54,118 bases of DNA, from positions 1 to 54,118 of the forward strand of contig NZ_LSRN01000017.1 of the NCBI RefSeq assembly GCF_001885615.1, in the 5' to 3' direction. A program made the translations under genes and the position numbers. The notes below the pieces were generated by a model. That model saw only the letters and a list, made by a program, of their open reading frames with translations, was not told the DNA's origin and searched no databases. The stretch's first letter is position 1. The number at the start of each line of letters is the position of its first letter. The DNA is from Alkalibacterium sp. 20. Its GTDB lineage: Bacteria > Bacillota > Bacilli > Lactobacillales > Carnobacteriaceae_A. Shown piece after piece: positions 39,741-49,343 of this stretch.

Positions 39741-39769
39741 ATCTTACCAAATTAAACATTTAGAGTCAA
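39741..39769 (-). promoter_or_regulatory. Promoter of rplU-prp-rpmA
   Basis: -35 TTGACT (39764-39769), 17-bp spacer, -10 TAAGAT (39741-39746). Confidence 0.85.
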
Positions 39770-39843
39770 TCAATAATTTCACAGCGAATGATTTGTTATG
39801 CAGTAATAAAAGATTTTTCACAAAAACTGGCAGAATTTATGAT

Positions 39844-40018
39844 TCAATCGCTAAATTTTTCGGCAAATCCTAAATCATGTGTAATCATTATAACCCCGAC
39901 TTCACTTTTGATTATCGGTATCAGTAATTTCCCAAAACGATTAGCCGTATCATGATCCAGTGCAGAAGGAGGCTCACCCAAACGTGAAATTTGTGGTTCC
40001 AACATTAGACTGCAGTTC
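39844..40018 (-). pseudogene. Remnant of an ABC transporter ATP-binding protein
   Basis: On the minus strand an open stretch of about 57 codons without its own start encodes the C-terminal half of an ABC ATPase: a decayed Walker B region (RLGEPPSALD instead of LLDEPTSALD), the D-loop SALD, and the H-loop/switch MITHDLGFAEKFSD, then a stop. The Walker A, Q-loop and signature regions are missing and the Walker B Asp is lost, so it cannot be functional. The type resembles polar amino-acid importers (GlnQ-like). It lies just downstream of a leader and terminator that probably once regulated it. Confidence 0.72.
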
Positions 40019-40024
40019 TTACAT

Positions 40025-40070
40025 AAAAAAAGTCCTTTAATCCCTTGTAAAAGAGGATTAAAGGACTTTT
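40025..40070 (-). terminator. Terminator between the leader region and the ABC ATPase remnant
   Basis: Perfect 16-bp stem (40028-40043 with 40055-40070), 11-nt loop, followed on the minus strand by a run of T. It may be an attenuator or the terminator now ending minD transcripts. Confidence 0.92.
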
Positions 40071-40077
40071 AAATATC

Positions 40078-40285
40078 ATAGTCTCGCCTTTATTCGTAAC
40101 AAACATGATCGGCTAGTTACCTCAACACGGTCCAAACTACTAAGCACTGGAACGATAACGGGTGCATCTGATCAAGCTTACTCGAGTTTCAGCTTAAAGC
40201 TTAGAGATGTATTTTGAGAATAATCTTTTAGTTACTATCACCTAAGTAACCTCTCTATAAGATAGTCTCTTACAATTTTCTCATC
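40078..40285 (-). promoter_or_regulatory. Structured leader-like region, class unknown (possibly a decayed T-box)
   Basis: About 210 nt between minD and a strong terminator, with no open frame but several helices, for example GTTACT/AGTAAC (minus strand, near 40236-40255). A segment TGGACCGTG (40126-40134) resembles the T-box core TGGAACCGCG with one base lost, and an AGAGAGG occurs near the 5' end, as in T-box leaders. Because the downstream ABC gene is a remnant, the leader may be decaying too. I could not match it to SAM, lysine, Mg2+ or other riboswitches. Confidence 0.35.
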
Positions 40286-40297
40286 ATAGATTTTTTA

Positions 40298-41092
40298 TTA
40301 TTTTTTAAATCCAAATATTTTTTTCCAAATACTTACTTTTTCTTCTTTTATGGTCATTAAAGGAACGGTATCGCCTAATATTCTTCTTGCAATATTTCTA
40401 TAACCCTGCGAAGATGGATGATTCGGATTTAAGACGACTGGATTCCCTTTATTGGATGAACGCACAACTTCATCATCCTCAAAGACAATACCTAAGAGTT
40501 TAATAGAAAGATGACGTGTGATTTCTTCAATATCCATTACGTCTCCTGCCTCCATCATACCTTTTCGAATACGATTGATAACAAGTTGTGGCGACTGGAT
40601 CGAAGTCTGTTCAATTAAGCCAATAATTCTATCAGCATCTCTGATTGCTGATATTTCAGGTGTAGTTACTAAAATAGCTTCATCAGCTGCCGCTATGGAA
40701 TTTTTAAATCCTTGTTCAATGCCGGCAGGACAATCAATTAAGATATAATCAAAATCAGTTCTCAGTTCATCCACTAATTCGATCATTTGGCTTTCGTTTA
40801 TGGCATTTTTATCTGCATGTTGCGCAGCCGGAAGTAAGAATAACTGATCATTGAATCGTTTATCTTTTATGAGTGCTTGATGTAATTTTGCTCTTCCTTC
40901 TACTATGTCGATAATATCATAGATGATGCGATTTTCCAGACCAAGAATAACATCTAAATTTCTTAATCCTATATCCATATCTATTAAACAAACTTTTTTA
41001 CCTTGGAGGGCTAAAGCTGTCCCAATATTTGCGGTGGATGTTGTTTTTCCGACTCCACCCTTACCTGATGTAATAACTATGGCTTTACCCAT
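40298..41092 (-). CDS. minD: Septum site-determining protein MinD
   Basis: Membrane-associated ATPase that recruits MinC to block FtsZ assembly near the poles. The 264-aa product has the deviant Walker A motif GKGGVGKTT (10-18), LIDMDIGLRNLD, DCPAGIEQGF and a C-terminal amphipathic membrane-targeting helix (VSIWKKIFGFKK). It overlaps minC by 8 bp. No minE is present; in Firmicutes the system is placed by DivIVA. Confidence 0.96.
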   Translation of the reverse strand: MGKAIVITSGKGGVGKTTSTANIGTALALQGKKVCLIDMDIGLRNLDVILGLENRIIYDIIDIVEGRAKLHQALIKDKRFNDQLFLLPAAQHADKNAINESQMIELVDELRTDFDYILIDCPAGIEQGFKNSIAAADEAILVTTPEISAIRDADRIIGLIEQTSIQSPQLVINRIRKGMMEAGDVMDIEEITRHLSIKLLGIVFEDDEVVRSSNKGNPVVLNPNHPSSQGYRNIARRILGDTVPLMTIKEEKVSIWKKIFGFKK

Positions 41093-41771
41093 TATAAATA
41101 CCTCCTGCGTGTTTACCTATTTCTGGACGAATGGTTTTCAATTTTTCTAGGGGAGCAACTTCAATGATATGTAAATCATTAACATGTACAAATTCAACAA
41201 TATCAGAGTTTTCATCGTTAGTCTTATCTTTTTTTTCAATGACGTGAACATTATCTCCGATACGCACTTGTGCATTATAACGGAAATTAGCTACCACCAC
41301 TGCACTTTCTTTTCCGTTAACACCTGCATGGGCTATTCCTTTTAACTCGCCGATTATAAAAATACTTCCTGTGGCACGTACTGTTCCTCCTGGATGAACA
41401 ACACCAATGAGCAACATATCACCCTCAGATTCAACAATCTGACCACTTCTAACGGTTCTGACTTCTAGTGACGGACTTGTCTGATTATGCCACTTAATAA
41501 ATTTATCCAGTGACATGACATCTGATTCAAATGAAGAAATTTTAAAGTAGTCATCTTCAACAATATCAGTCATCTCATTTTTTTCATCATCAGTCAACTC
41601 TCGCTGACCAGTTTTTACATGGAATTCTATTTCTCTTCCAGCTTGAGAATCTTTTTTTAACTGCACTGTCAATGTCTTAAGATTTTCATACACGTCTTGC
41701 ATAGAAGCTGAAGATTGTATAATAAGTTGATAACCTTCTTTTGTACCCTTTAATGATACAGCACTCTTCAT
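41085..41771 (-). CDS. minC: Septum site-determining protein MinC
   Basis: FtsZ assembly inhibitor. The 228-aa protein has an N-terminal FtsZ-inhibiting domain (about 1-100) and a C-terminal right-handed beta-helix domain (about 115-220; RSGQIVESEGDMLLIG, VHPGGTVRATGSIFIIGEL, ANFRYNAQVRIGD) that dimerises and binds MinD. The ATG at 41771 is preferred over a GTG three codons upstream because AGAGGTGG is then properly spaced. Overlap with minD suggests coupled translation. Confidence 0.93.
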   Translation of the reverse strand: MKSAVSLKGTKEGYQLIIQSSASMQDVYENLKTLTVQLKKDSQAGREIEFHVKTGQRELTDDEKNEMTDIVEDDYFKISSFESDVMSLDKFIKWHNQTSPSLEVRTVRSGQIVESEGDMLLIGVVHPGGTVRATGSIFIIGELKGIAHAGVNGKESAVVVANFRYNAQVRIGDNVHVIEKKDKTNDENSDIVEFVHVNDLHIIEVAPLEKLKTIRPEIGKHAGGIYNG

Positions 41772-41797
41772 ATTGTCCACCTCTAGTTTTTATCTAA

Positions 41798-42352
41798 TTA
41801 AGGTACTTTTTTTATTTCTACCCGTTTTTTTTCATCTATATTAACTAATACTTTCATCCATTCTCTGAGCGGATAACCAATAATTAGAAATGCCACTGTA
41901 TTAAAGACTAAGGTTCCGCCTAAACGATTAACTAAAAATAGTTGGAGTGTCAAATCAGATAATCCGATGCCTCTATATACCCCAAAAACGAATAATTCCA
42001 TGATTGTTAAGATCACTACATTAACTAATAGTATAACATAGAAATAAGGGTTGATAATTTGACGAATTTGAATGACCAGATAAGTTATTAAAACAAAAGC
42101 AGCAATATATACACCTAAAACTCCACTGTAATAACTATCGTATATGAATCCAAAAGTCAGTGAAAGACCAAATAACTGCTTTGGGTCCAAATAAAAAGCC
42201 AGCATAATGAGAGTGACAACAACTAATCGTGGCACCATTAAGCCTATAGAAGAATTTAATTGATCATGGAATAAATAGGTTAGACCTCCATCGATTAGTA
42301 ATGTAAAAAACAACAGAAAAATAGGTATAATAATTTTCTTCCAATTAGACAT
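41798..42352 (-). CDS. mreD: Rod shape-determining protein MreD
   Basis: Small integral membrane protein (184 aa) of the elongasome with about five transmembrane segments, usually poorly conserved. The assignment is supported by the fold pattern, the LFGLSLTFGFIYDSYYSGVLGVY segment shared by the family, and position between mreC and minC. Its start overlaps the mreC stop by one base (TAATG), implying coupling. Confidence 0.93.
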   Translation of the reverse strand: MSNWKKIIIPIFLLFFTLLIDGGLTYLFHDQLNSSIGLMVPRLVVVTLIMLAFYLDPKQLFGLSLTFGFIYDSYYSGVLGVYIAAFVLITYLVIQIRQIINPYFYVILLVNVVILTIMELFVFGVYRGIGLSDLTLQLFLVNRLGGTLVFNTVAFLIIGYPLREWMKVLVNIDEKKRVEIKKVP

Positions 42353-43206
42353 TACTCTTCACCACTCTCAGCTGTACGGTGAATAATCGTTACAAATCGA
42401 ATATTATTAAAATCAGCTGCTGGAGTCACATATACTTCTTGAGCAAGACCGTGTGAATCCATGGATACTTCATTCACTTCACCAATGACTAACCCTCTAG
42501 GAATAGATCCGCCTAAACCGGAAGTTGTCACAAGTTCTCCTTCTTCAATGTCCAGAGTCGACGTTATTTGAGACATTAATAAGCGGTTAGTTTCATTATT
42601 AAAATCACTTATCAAGCCATAAACCGTATCGTCTTCCATTACGACTTCAGAGGAAACTTGATTGGATGTTTGTTCGATATTTGTTAATAAAACAACTTTT
42701 GAACTCGTTGGGTTTGTTTCTGAAATCCTACCGATCAATCCATTCCCAGACATTACTGGCATGCCAACTTCTACGCCATCTTGACTCCCGCGATCAACAA
42801 CGATCTGGTCAACCCAATTGTCTGGATTTCTTGATATGACTATACCAGATATAGTCCGGTAATCTGTTAATGATTGTTTTAAATCAAGCTCTTCTTCTAA
42901 TTGCTCGTTTTCGTCTTTAAGCGTGTTTAACTCAGCCTGTCGCTCATAGATACGATCTATTTCAATTTTCAATCTTTGATTTTCTTCATACGTATTTTGT
43001 AGATCATTAATTGAAGCAAACACATTTATGATGGCATTGGCGGGTTTTGAATATACTCTACCTAGTACTGCAGTTATATCATTAGTTGCTTGCTGCACAA
43101 AGGGTATATTCCCAGTATTTCTCGTCGAAAATGAAATAAGTGAAACAAATAAAATAACACTAACAAGTAATACGATTAATTTTTTATTTGTAAAAAATTG
43201 GTTCAA
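42352..43206 (-). CDS. mreC: Rod shape-determining protein MreC
   Basis: Elongasome scaffold protein of 284 aa. It has a short cytoplasmic N-terminus, one transmembrane segment (about 9-27), a coiled coil (about 65-110; NDLQNTYEENQRLKIEIDRI region) and two beta-barrel domains carrying VVDRGSQDGVEVGMPVMSGNGLIG and VTTSGLGGSIPRGLVIG. The start is a TTG with AGAGGT about 7 bp upstream. Confidence 0.94.
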   Translation of the reverse strand: MNQFFTNKKLIVLLVSVILFVSLISFSTRNTGNIPFVQQATNDITAVLGRVYSKPANAIINVFASINDLQNTYEENQRLKIEIDRIYERQAELNTLKDENEQLEEELDLKQSLTDYRTISGIVISRNPDNWVDQIVVDRGSQDGVEVGMPVMSGNGLIGRISETNPTSSKVVLLTNIEQTSNQVSSEVVMEDDTVYGLISDFNNETNRLLMSQITSTLDIEEGELVTTSGLGGSIPRGLVIGEVNEVSMDSHGLAQEVYVTPAADFNNIRFVTIIHRTAESGEE

Positions 43207-43340
43207 TTATGACACCTCTTATAGTTTAACTTTGCTTATTTTACCATAGATCATCGACTGTTCGTAGATGCAGCTGAAAAATGAGTGAATCATGCTTATT
43301 TATCAACAATAAATTAGTAATAAGTTATCATTCATTAAAT

Positions 43341-43365
43341 TAGCGAGAAGAACGTCTTCCCGCTA
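43341..43365 (-). terminator. Hairpin between mreB and mreC
   Basis: Inverted repeat TAGCG-A-GAAGA / TCTTC-C-CGCTA with one mismatch, a short loop and only a modest T-tract on the minus strand. Possibly a leaky terminator that reduces mreCD-minCD relative to mreB. Confidence 0.5.
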
Positions 43366-43376
43366 GTTTAATATAT

Positions 43377-44387
43377 TTATCTAGATTGTTTTCTGTAAAT
43401 ATCTAAATGACTTAATGCTTCACCAGTTCCTATTGCTACGCAGTCTAAAGGATTGCTTGCAACAAAAACAGGGACATCCGTTTCTTCAGCAATCACATCG
43501 CTGAGATGTTTTAACATTGCTCCACCGCCCGTTAAGACGATACCTCGATCGATGACATCGGCTGAAATCTCTGGAGATGTATCTTCTAATGTTCCTTTTA
43601 CAGCAACAAGGATTCCTTCTATGACTTCTTTAATAGCTTCAGCTACGTCGACAGCTGGAATAGAAATTGTTTTTGGTAATCCTGTTAACAAATCTCTCCC
43701 TCTGATGTCCATAGAACCCATATCTTTTGATGCCTCAATAGACGCACTACCTAATTCCATCTTCACTGCTTCAGCGGTTCTTTCACCTATGAGTAAATTA
43801 TATTTATTTCTTATAAACTGAATAATCGATTGATCCATTTGATCACCAGCCATCTTGATAGTACGACTACTTACAATACCTCCTAAAGATATTGTAGCAA
43901 CATCAGTGGTTCCACCACCTATATCAATAACCATACTACCCGTCGGTTCATTGACTGGTAAACCTGCACCAATCGCCGCTGCAAATGGTTCCTCTATTAA
44001 ATAGGCATCTCTTGCACCGGCCATTTTTGCCGCATCGATGATTGCTCTCTTTTCAACTTCAGTACCGCCACCAGGAACACATACAATTACTTCAGGTTTG
44101 GTCCCTCGTCTACCTACTGCTTTGGTAATGAAATATTCTATCATTGCAGCTGTCGTATCAAAATCAGCAATAACACCATCTTTCATAGGACGTAAAGCAA
44201 CAATACTTCCGGGTGTTCGACCAATCATCTTTTGAGCATCTTCACCAACTGATACAACTTCATTAGTTGTTTTATCTTTTGCTACAACTGAAGGTTCGCC
44301 TAGAACAATACCTTTTCCTTCTATATACACTTTTGTATTAGCGGTACCCAAATCAATACCGACCCCTTTTTTTCTAAACCAGAACAC
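43377..44387 (-). CDS. mreB: Rod shape-determining protein MreB
   Basis: Bacterial actin that forms membrane-bound filaments guiding side-wall synthesis. The 336-aa protein has the actin-fold phosphate motifs [12 protein letters not shown] and [12 protein letters not shown], the adenosine motif [11 protein letters not shown], and the N-terminal hydrophobic FWFRKKG used by Gram-positive MreB to bind membrane. The GTG at 44387 is chosen because GAGGAG lies 8 bp upstream; an in-frame TTG six codons earlier would include the ribosome-binding site itself. Confidence 0.95.
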   Translation of the reverse strand: MFWFRKKGVGIDLGTANTKVYIEGKGIVLGEPSVVAKDKTTNEVVSVGEDAQKMIGRTPGSIVALRPMKDGVIADFDTTAAMIEYFITKAVGRRGTKPEVIVCVPGGGTEVEKRAIIDAAKMAGARDAYLIEEPFAAAIGAGLPVNEPTGSMVIDIGGGTTDVATISLGGIVSSRTIKMAGDQMDQSIIQFIRNKYNLLIGERTAEAVKMELGSASIEASKDMGSMDIRGRDLLTGLPKTISIPAVDVAEAIKEVIEGILVAVKGTLEDTSPEISADVIDRGIVLTGGGAMLKHLSDVIAEETDVPVFVASNPLDCVAIGTGEALSHLDIYRKQSR

Positions 44388-44545
44388 TGAAAAATCTCCT
44401 CTCAAATCTCTAACTCACTAATGTATTTTTAATTTAACATTACAATATGTAATTGTACCCTTTTCCAAGTGATTATGCACTAGCTAACTTACAATTTATT
44501 TCAAATTTAATATTTGAAACGTGACTTGAACTTATTTAAATGTAC

Positions 44546-44578
44546 TAAAAAACCGAGTAGGATAAAATCCTACTCGGT
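44546..44578 (-). terminator. Terminator of the cold-shock gene
   Basis: Perfect 12-bp stem ACCGAGTAGGAT/ATCCTACTCGGT (44552-44563 with 44567-44578), 3-nt loop, followed on the minus strand by a T-rich tract. Confidence 0.92.
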
Positions 44579-44602
44579 CAAAAAAATTATAATGGTTTAG
44601 TA

Positions 44603-44803
44603 TTACGCTTTTTCTACGTTAGCTGCTTGAGGTCCGCGTGCGCCTTCTTCGATATCGAAAGTAACTGCTTGACCTTCATCTAATGATTTGAAGCCTTCTT
44701 CGTTGATAGCTGAGAAATGTACAAATACATCTTCTGCACCTTCGCGCTCGATAAATCCAAATCCTTTTTCTGCGTTAAACCATTTTACTGTACCATTTTC
44801 CAT
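44603..44803 (-). CDS. Cold-shock protein (CspA family)
   Basis: Single-stranded nucleic-acid-binding RNA chaperone of 66 aa. It has RNP1 (KGFGFI, 13-18) and RNP2 (VFVHF, 26-30) and the aromatic binding residues Trp8, Phe9, Phe15, Phe17, Phe28 and Phe30. AGGAGGAAA precedes the ATG. The long leader of about 110 nt between the predicted promoter and the start is typical of cold-regulated csp mRNAs. It is monocistronic, between mreB and radC. Confidence 0.95.
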   Translation of the reverse strand: MENGTVKWFNAEKGFGFIEREGAEDVFVHFSAINEEGFKSLDEGQAVTFDIEEGARGPQAANVEKA

Positions 44804-44920
44804 ATTACTGTTTCCTCCTCGTGCCTTAAATGCACAAATTATTTCACATTATTGCTAAAGGTACGAATCGGAATGTTATTACACATTACTTGGTTCTTTC
44901 CCTAACAAAATGCTACGTTA

Positions 44921-44949
44921 ATACTACCATGGAAAAAGATATATCGCAA
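44921..44949 (-). promoter_or_regulatory. Promoter of the cold-shock gene
   Basis: -35 TTGCGA (44944-44949), 17-bp spacer, extended -10 TGG-TAGTAT (44921-44926). Confidence 0.65.
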
Positions 44950-44958
44950 GTAAATAAC

Positions 44959-44982
44959 CCCAATTGATTAAAATCAATTGGG
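44959..44982 (-). terminator. Terminator of radC
   Basis: 10-bp stem CCCAATTGAT/ATCAATTGGG with a 4-nt loop and a modest minus-strand T-tract (GTTATTT). It overlaps the region just upstream of the csp promoter. Confidence 0.7.
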
Positions 44983-45009
44983 TACTACACTATAGTATTA
45001 ATCAATAAA

Positions 45010-45693
45010 TCACAATGCTCCACATTCTTTTAAACTGACATATCGATCTTCTCCTATGATAAAGTGATCAAGAAGTTCGATGCCCACAATCTTTCCAGCT
45101 TCACTCATTCTTTTCGTAAATGCCAGATCCGCTTCTGAAGGTTCAGGGTTTCCCGATGGATGATTGTGAGCAATGATGATTCTTGCAGAAGAATATTTGA
45201 TTGCGGCTTTAAATATCTCCCTAGGATGAGCGACGCTCGAGTTTAAACTTCCTTTAAATATAGTCTCTTTTTTTATTATTTCGTTTTTAGTATTTAAAAA
45301 CAATCCCACAACTAGTTCTTGTTGCAAACCTTTGAGTTCTTCCATTAATAATTTCCCAACAAATTGACTTGAAGTAATGGCACCTTCTTTTAGGACTGTC
45401 GATTTTGCCATTCGTTTACCAAGTTCAATAGAGGCAAGTAATTCAACCGCTTTTGCTTTCCCTATACCTGGTATAGATAGTAATTCTTCAAGAGATGCAT
45501 TTTTAAACATGTATAAATCATCAAAGTATGAGAATACCTGCATGCTAAGCTGTAAAACATTGTAGTCCTTGGTCCCTGTTCTCAATAAAATCGCGAGTAG
45601 TTCATGATTAGCTAAGGCAGCAGGTCCATATTCTGCCATCCTCTCTCTAGGTCGTGACTGTTCTGGAACATCAACAAATTTTTGATTAAGCAT
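45010..45693 (-). CDS. radC: DNA repair protein RadC family (JAB-domain)
   Basis: A 227-aa protein with an N-terminal helix-hairpin-helix region (about 25-95; LLSIPGIGKAKAVELLASIELG) and a C-terminal JAB/MPN domain with the metal-binding HNHPSGNPEPSEAD motif. Despite its name its biochemical function is unsettled and a DNA repair role is not proven. AGGAGGG precedes the ATG. The position next to mreBCD is as in Bacillus. Confidence 0.94.
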   Translation of the reverse strand: MLNQKFVDVPEQSRPRERMAEYGPAALANHELLAILLRTGTKDYNVLQLSMQVFSYFDDLYMFKNASLEELLSIPGIGKAKAVELLASIELGKRMAKSTVLKEGAITSSQFVGKLLMEELKGLQQELVVGLFLNTKNEIIKKETIFKGSLNSSVAHPREIFKAAIKYSSARIIIAHNHPSGNPEPSEADLAFTKRMSEAGKIVGIELLDHFIIGEDRYVSLKECGAL

Positions 45694-45710
45694 AAATTTC
45701 CCTCCTAAAT

Positions 45711-45746
45711 AAAAAGAAGAGAAGATTTTAATCTTCTCTTCTTTTT
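45711..45746 (-). terminator. Terminator after the HAD hydrolase gene
   Basis: Perfect 16-bp stem (45711-45726 with 45731-45746), loop TTTA, with the T-rich arm read last on the minus strand. It ends the valS group 18 bp before radC. Confidence 0.88.
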
Positions 45747-45756
45747 ATATTACCCA

Positions 45757-46413
45757 TTAAATTATTTTCTCACTTTTTATTTTCATTAAAACTTCTTCCA
45801 AATCCTCACAAATATCTAATGTTTTAACTTTTGCCTCTTCAGTCGGATGAATTAAGTCGGGAACCATAATGACTTTATATCCAGCTGAACAGGCCGCTCG
45901 TATACCATTTAAAGAGTCTTCCAGAACTAATATCTCTGATGCTTCATCCCCAACTAATTGAACTGCTTTTTGGAATATTTCAGGATGAGGTTTAGATTTA
46001 GCAACCTCATCTCCCCCTATAAAATCATCAAAATATATGTGTAGATCTGTTAGTCGTAATAATTTGTCTACTATCTTCCTTTCTGAACTAGAGGCTACAA
46101 CAGTTTTGTACCCTTCTTCTTTCAAATAGGTAAGCAATTCTATAAGTCCTATTTTTAACTGAGGTACCTCAGAAAATAAAATATCTTCCAAATCTTTTTT
46201 ACTATCGACAATAAACTGATTCACTTTTTTTTCTGGAAACTGTTTATACATCGCCTCAAAGAAATCAGATTCGCTTACGCCGATATATTTCTTATAAAAA
46301 GAATAATCGAAGGGAATATTTAGAGCATCCGCAGTCTTTTGATTAGCCCTATAGTAAAGAGGTTCGGTATCAAACATTAAGCCATCCATATCGAATATTA
46401 CAATAGAATTCAT
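45757..46413 (-). CDS. HAD family hydrolase (beta-phosphoglucomutase-like)
   Basis: A 218-aa phosphatase or phosphomutase with nucleophile motif [13 protein letters not shown] (Asp7 and Asp9), an alpha-helical C1 cap (about 15-85), motif II VVASSS, motif III Lys in [13 protein letters not shown] and motif [14 protein letters not shown]. Substrate unknown. Its ATG overlaps the valS stop codon (ATGA), so it is translated only with valS, an unusual pairing; valS is followed by folC in Bacillus. Confidence 0.9.
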   Translation of the reverse strand: MNSIVIFDMDGLMFDTEPLYYRANQKTADALNIPFDYSFYKKYIGVSESDFFEAMYKQFPEKKVNQFIVDSKKDLEDILFSEVPQLKIGLIELLTYLKEEGYKTVVASSSERKIVDKLLRLTDLHIYFDDFIGGDEVAKSKPHPEIFQKAVQLVGDEASEILVLEDSLNGIRAACSAGYKVIMVPDLIHPTEEAKVKTLDICEDLEEVLMKIKSEKII

Positions 46414-49064
46414 ATTAGATCTTCTTTTACTTGTTTTAGTTTTACGATTTGGTTCGTTATAGCATCATATTTTTCTTTGTAGTCTTTCCCTTTTTCTTTT
46501 TCAGCTTTTACAATCTTGTCCGGTGCATTTTGAACGAATTTTTCATTTGCGAGTTTTTGCTCTACTCTATCCATTTCTTTTTGCCACTTCATTTTATCTT
46601 GCTCTAGTCGTTCTATTTCTTCTTCAATATCAACTAAACCGGCTAAAGGAAGATAAACTTCTGCGCCCGAAATAACTGCTGATTTCACTTCACCTGGCAC
46701 GTCAACTTCAGTATCGATGATCAACTCATTAGGATTACAAAATCTTTCGATAAATGAGCGGTTTTCCAATAAAAACATCTTTTCTTTTTCGCTTTTTGTT
46801 TTTATCAATATATCAATCTTTTTAGATAGCGAACGATTAGCCTCTAATCTGATAGAACGGACAGAACGAATCAATTCGGTAAGCATCTTCATGTTGATAA
46901 TTGCTTCATCATCTTCGAATTCACTTGAAGTTACAGGATACTCTGCCACCACGAGCGATTGCCCTTCATGTGGAATATGTTCCCATATTTCTTCTGTAAC
47001 AAACGGCATAATCGGATGAAGTAAGCGCAACGTTTGATCCAGTACGTAAAGCAAGACAGACTTCGTAGTAACTTTTTGTTCGTCTGTTCCTTGAATGAGC
47101 AGCTCTTTACTCATTTCAATATACCAGTCACAATAATCATCCCATATAAAGGTGTATAGTCTTCTACCAGCTTCCCCGAATTCAAATTTTTCAAACAATT
47201 CAGCGACTTGTTTAATTGTTTCATTTAACCGGGCTAAAATCCATTTATCTGCAATGGATTTCTCTCCTGACATGTCCCTATCAGAGTATGAGAAATCCTC
47301 TAAATTCATGATGACATAACGACTGGCATTCCATATTTTATTGATGAAATTCCAGGAAGCATCCATTTTTTCATAGCTAAAACGAACATCATGTCCAGGA
47401 GCTGAACCATTTGATAAGAACCACCTTAAGGCGTCCGCACCATATTGATCGATCACTTCCATTGGGTCGATACCATTGCCTAATGATTTACTCATTTTTC
47501 TGCCTTGTTCATCACGAATAAGACCATGAATCAATACATTTTTAAATGGCGCTTTCCCGGTAAATTCTAAACTTTGGAAAATCATGCGACTGACCCAGAA
47601 GAATATGATGTCATATCCAGTTACTAAAGTGCTTGTCGGGAAATATTTTTTGAAATCCTCTTCATCTTCGTTCGGCCAGCCCATAGTGGAGAAAGGCCAG
47701 AGAGCTGAACTGAACCACGTGTCAAGCACGTCATTGTCCTGCTCCCAGTTCTCACTGTCTTCAGGAGCTGCTTCTCCTACATATATCTCGCCAGTTTCTT
47801 TATGATACCAAGCGGGAATACGGTGTCCCCACCAAAGCTGTCTGGAAATTACCCAATCGTGTACATTTTCCATCCAGTTATTAAACGTTTTTTCGAATCG
47901 TTCAGGTACAAACTCCACTTTATCTTCAGTTAATTGGTTTTCTAGCGCACGTTCAGCTAGGGGCTGCATTTTAACAAACCATTGCGTTGACAATCTCGGT
48001 TCGACGATAACGCCAGTACGTTCTGAGTGTCCGACACTGTGGATCATCTCTTCAATTTTTATAAGATACCCTTGATCTTTCAAATCTTTAACTAAAGCTT
48101 TTCTCGCTTCAAACCGATCCATACCTTCGTATTTTCCAGCTAATTCATTCATTGAGCCATCAGTACTCATGACATTCACTTGCTCTAAATCATGACGCTT
48201 ACCGATTTCAAAATCATTAGGATCATGGGCTGGAGTGATCTTAACCACACCCGTCCCGAACTCTGCGTCTACATAATCATCCGCAATAACAGTTAATTCA
48301 CGTTCTACGATAGGCAATAAAACTTTTTTGCCAATCAAATGCTGGTATCTTTCATCGTCAGGGTGGACAGCGATTGCTGTATCCCCGAGCATTGTCTCTG
48401 GACGAGTTGTGGCGATTTCTACTGTCTCCTCAGTACCAATGATTGGGTATTTGATATGGTAAAACGCGCCATTCACATCTTTATGATCCACTTCGATATC
48501 AGAGAGCGCAGTTTGAGCTTTAGGATCCCAATTAATAATATATTCGCCACGATAAATCAGACCTTTTTTATACAGATCAACAAATACTTTGTTTACCGCG
48601 TCATTGAGTCCTTCATCTAGAGTAAATCGTTCTCTGGAATAGTCAACCGAGATGCCTACTTTTGACCATTGAGTCCGAATGTTACCTGCATATTCCTCTT
48701 TCCATTCCCAAACTTTTTCTATGAATTTTTCTCTACCTAGGTCATATTTCGAGATAGAATCCTGCGCTAGTTTTTCTTCGACTTTAGCTTGGGTGGCGAT
48801 CCCCGCATGATCCATGCCGGGTAACCATAACGTGTCATGCCCTTGCATTCTTTTTTGACGAATGATGATGTCTTGTAATGTCGTATCCCAAGCATGACCC
48901 AAATGCAATTTACCCGTAACGTTAGGCGGTGGAATGACCACAGAGTAAGGTTCAATTCCTGTTTCATTCGGTTTGAATAAATCCTCTTTTACCCACTGCT
49001 CGTATCTTCCTTCTTCTACTTTTAAAGGTTCATATTTTTTTGACATATCTTTTGCTTTTTCCAT
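46410..49064 (-). CDS. valS: Valyl-tRNA synthetase
   Basis: Class I synthetase of 884 aa. It has the HLGH signature (54-57), a CP1 editing domain (about 190-345; [17 protein letters not shown]), the KMSKS motif ([11 protein letters not shown], about 520), the anticodon-binding domain and a C-terminal coiled-coil arm (about 815-884). AAAGGAG precedes the ATG. Expression is controlled by the T-box leader upstream. Confidence 0.97.
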   Translation of the reverse strand: MEKAKDMSKKYEPLKVEEGRYEQWVKEDLFKPNETGIEPYSVVIPPPNVTGKLHLGHAWDTTLQDIIIRQKRMQGHDTLWLPGMDHAGIATQAKVEEKLAQDSISKYDLGREKFIEKVWEWKEEYAGNIRTQWSKVGISVDYSRERFTLDEGLNDAVNKVFVDLYKKGLIYRGEYIINWDPKAQTALSDIEVDHKDVNGAFYHIKYPIIGTEETVEIATTRPETMLGDTAIAVHPDDERYQHLIGKKVLLPIVERELTVIADDYVDAEFGTGVVKITPAHDPNDFEIGKRHDLEQVNVMSTDGSMNELAGKYEGMDRFEARKALVKDLKDQGYLIKIEEMIHSVGHSERTGVIVEPRLSTQWFVKMQPLAERALENQLTEDKVEFVPERFEKTFNNWMENVHDWVISRQLWWGHRIPAWYHKETGEIYVGEAAPEDSENWEQDNDVLDTWFSSALWPFSTMGWPNEDEEDFKKYFPTSTLVTGYDIIFFWVSRMIFQSLEFTGKAPFKNVLIHGLIRDEQGRKMSKSLGNGIDPMEVIDQYGADALRWFLSNGSAPGHDVRFSYEKMDASWNFINKIWNASRYVIMNLEDFSYSDRDMSGEKSIADKWILARLNETIKQVAELFEKFEFGEAGRRLYTFIWDDYCDWYIEMSKELLIQGTDEQKVTTKSVLLYVLDQTLRLLHPIMPFVTEEIWEHIPHEGQSLVVAEYPVTSSEFEDDEAIINMKMLTELIRSVRSIRLEANRSLSKKIDILIKTKSEKEKMFLLENRSFIERFCNPNELIIDTEVDVPGEVKSAVISGAEVYLPLAGLVDIEEEIERLEQDKMKWQKEMDRVEQKLANEKFVQNAPDKIVKAEKEKGKDYKEKYDAITNQIVKLKQVKEDLI

Positions 49065-49087
49065 TTAGTTTCACTCCTTTTTTTCAT

Positions 49088-49290
49088 AAAAAAAAGCACT
49101 CATCCTAAAACTATAGGACGAATGCTTCGCGGTACCACCTAAATTATCATTACATAATTGAATAATGATCTCTTAATAACAGAAATAATGGCCTGTTAGT
49201 CCAGCTATAGCTACTTCTCTTCACTATATCAGCTTTCATGCTACTTCTTAATTAGACTAATCAGGGATTTCCAGCAGACACCCATTCTCT
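49088..49290 (-). promoter_or_regulatory. T-box leader of valS
   Basis: The T-box motif AGGTGGTACCGCG is at 49128-49140 (minus), directly before a terminator whose 13-14-bp stem (49094-49107 with 49114-49127) is followed by eight T. Upstream helices fit stem I and III of the shorter T-box type. The specifier codon could not be fixed with confidence; a GTA in AGAAGTAGC is a candidate valine codon. A -10-like TATGATAAT lies near 49290. Confidence 0.9.
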
Positions 49291-49343
49291 GAGATTATCA
49301 TAATCAATACTACTCATGATCATTGCTTATTCTATTTAGTTAT

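Noticed and set aside
39981-40040. Plus-strand peptide frame starting GTG after AGGAGG near 39970
   Set aside because: Very short, runs into the terminator stem, and the strand is antisense to the clear ABC-ATPase remnant.
40078-40285. Lysine, SAM (S-box) or Mg2+ (M-box) riboswitch
   Set aside because: Single short blocks look similar (AGAGAGG, TTAGGTGA, CAGTGCT), but the other conserved blocks of each class are missing or in the wrong order.
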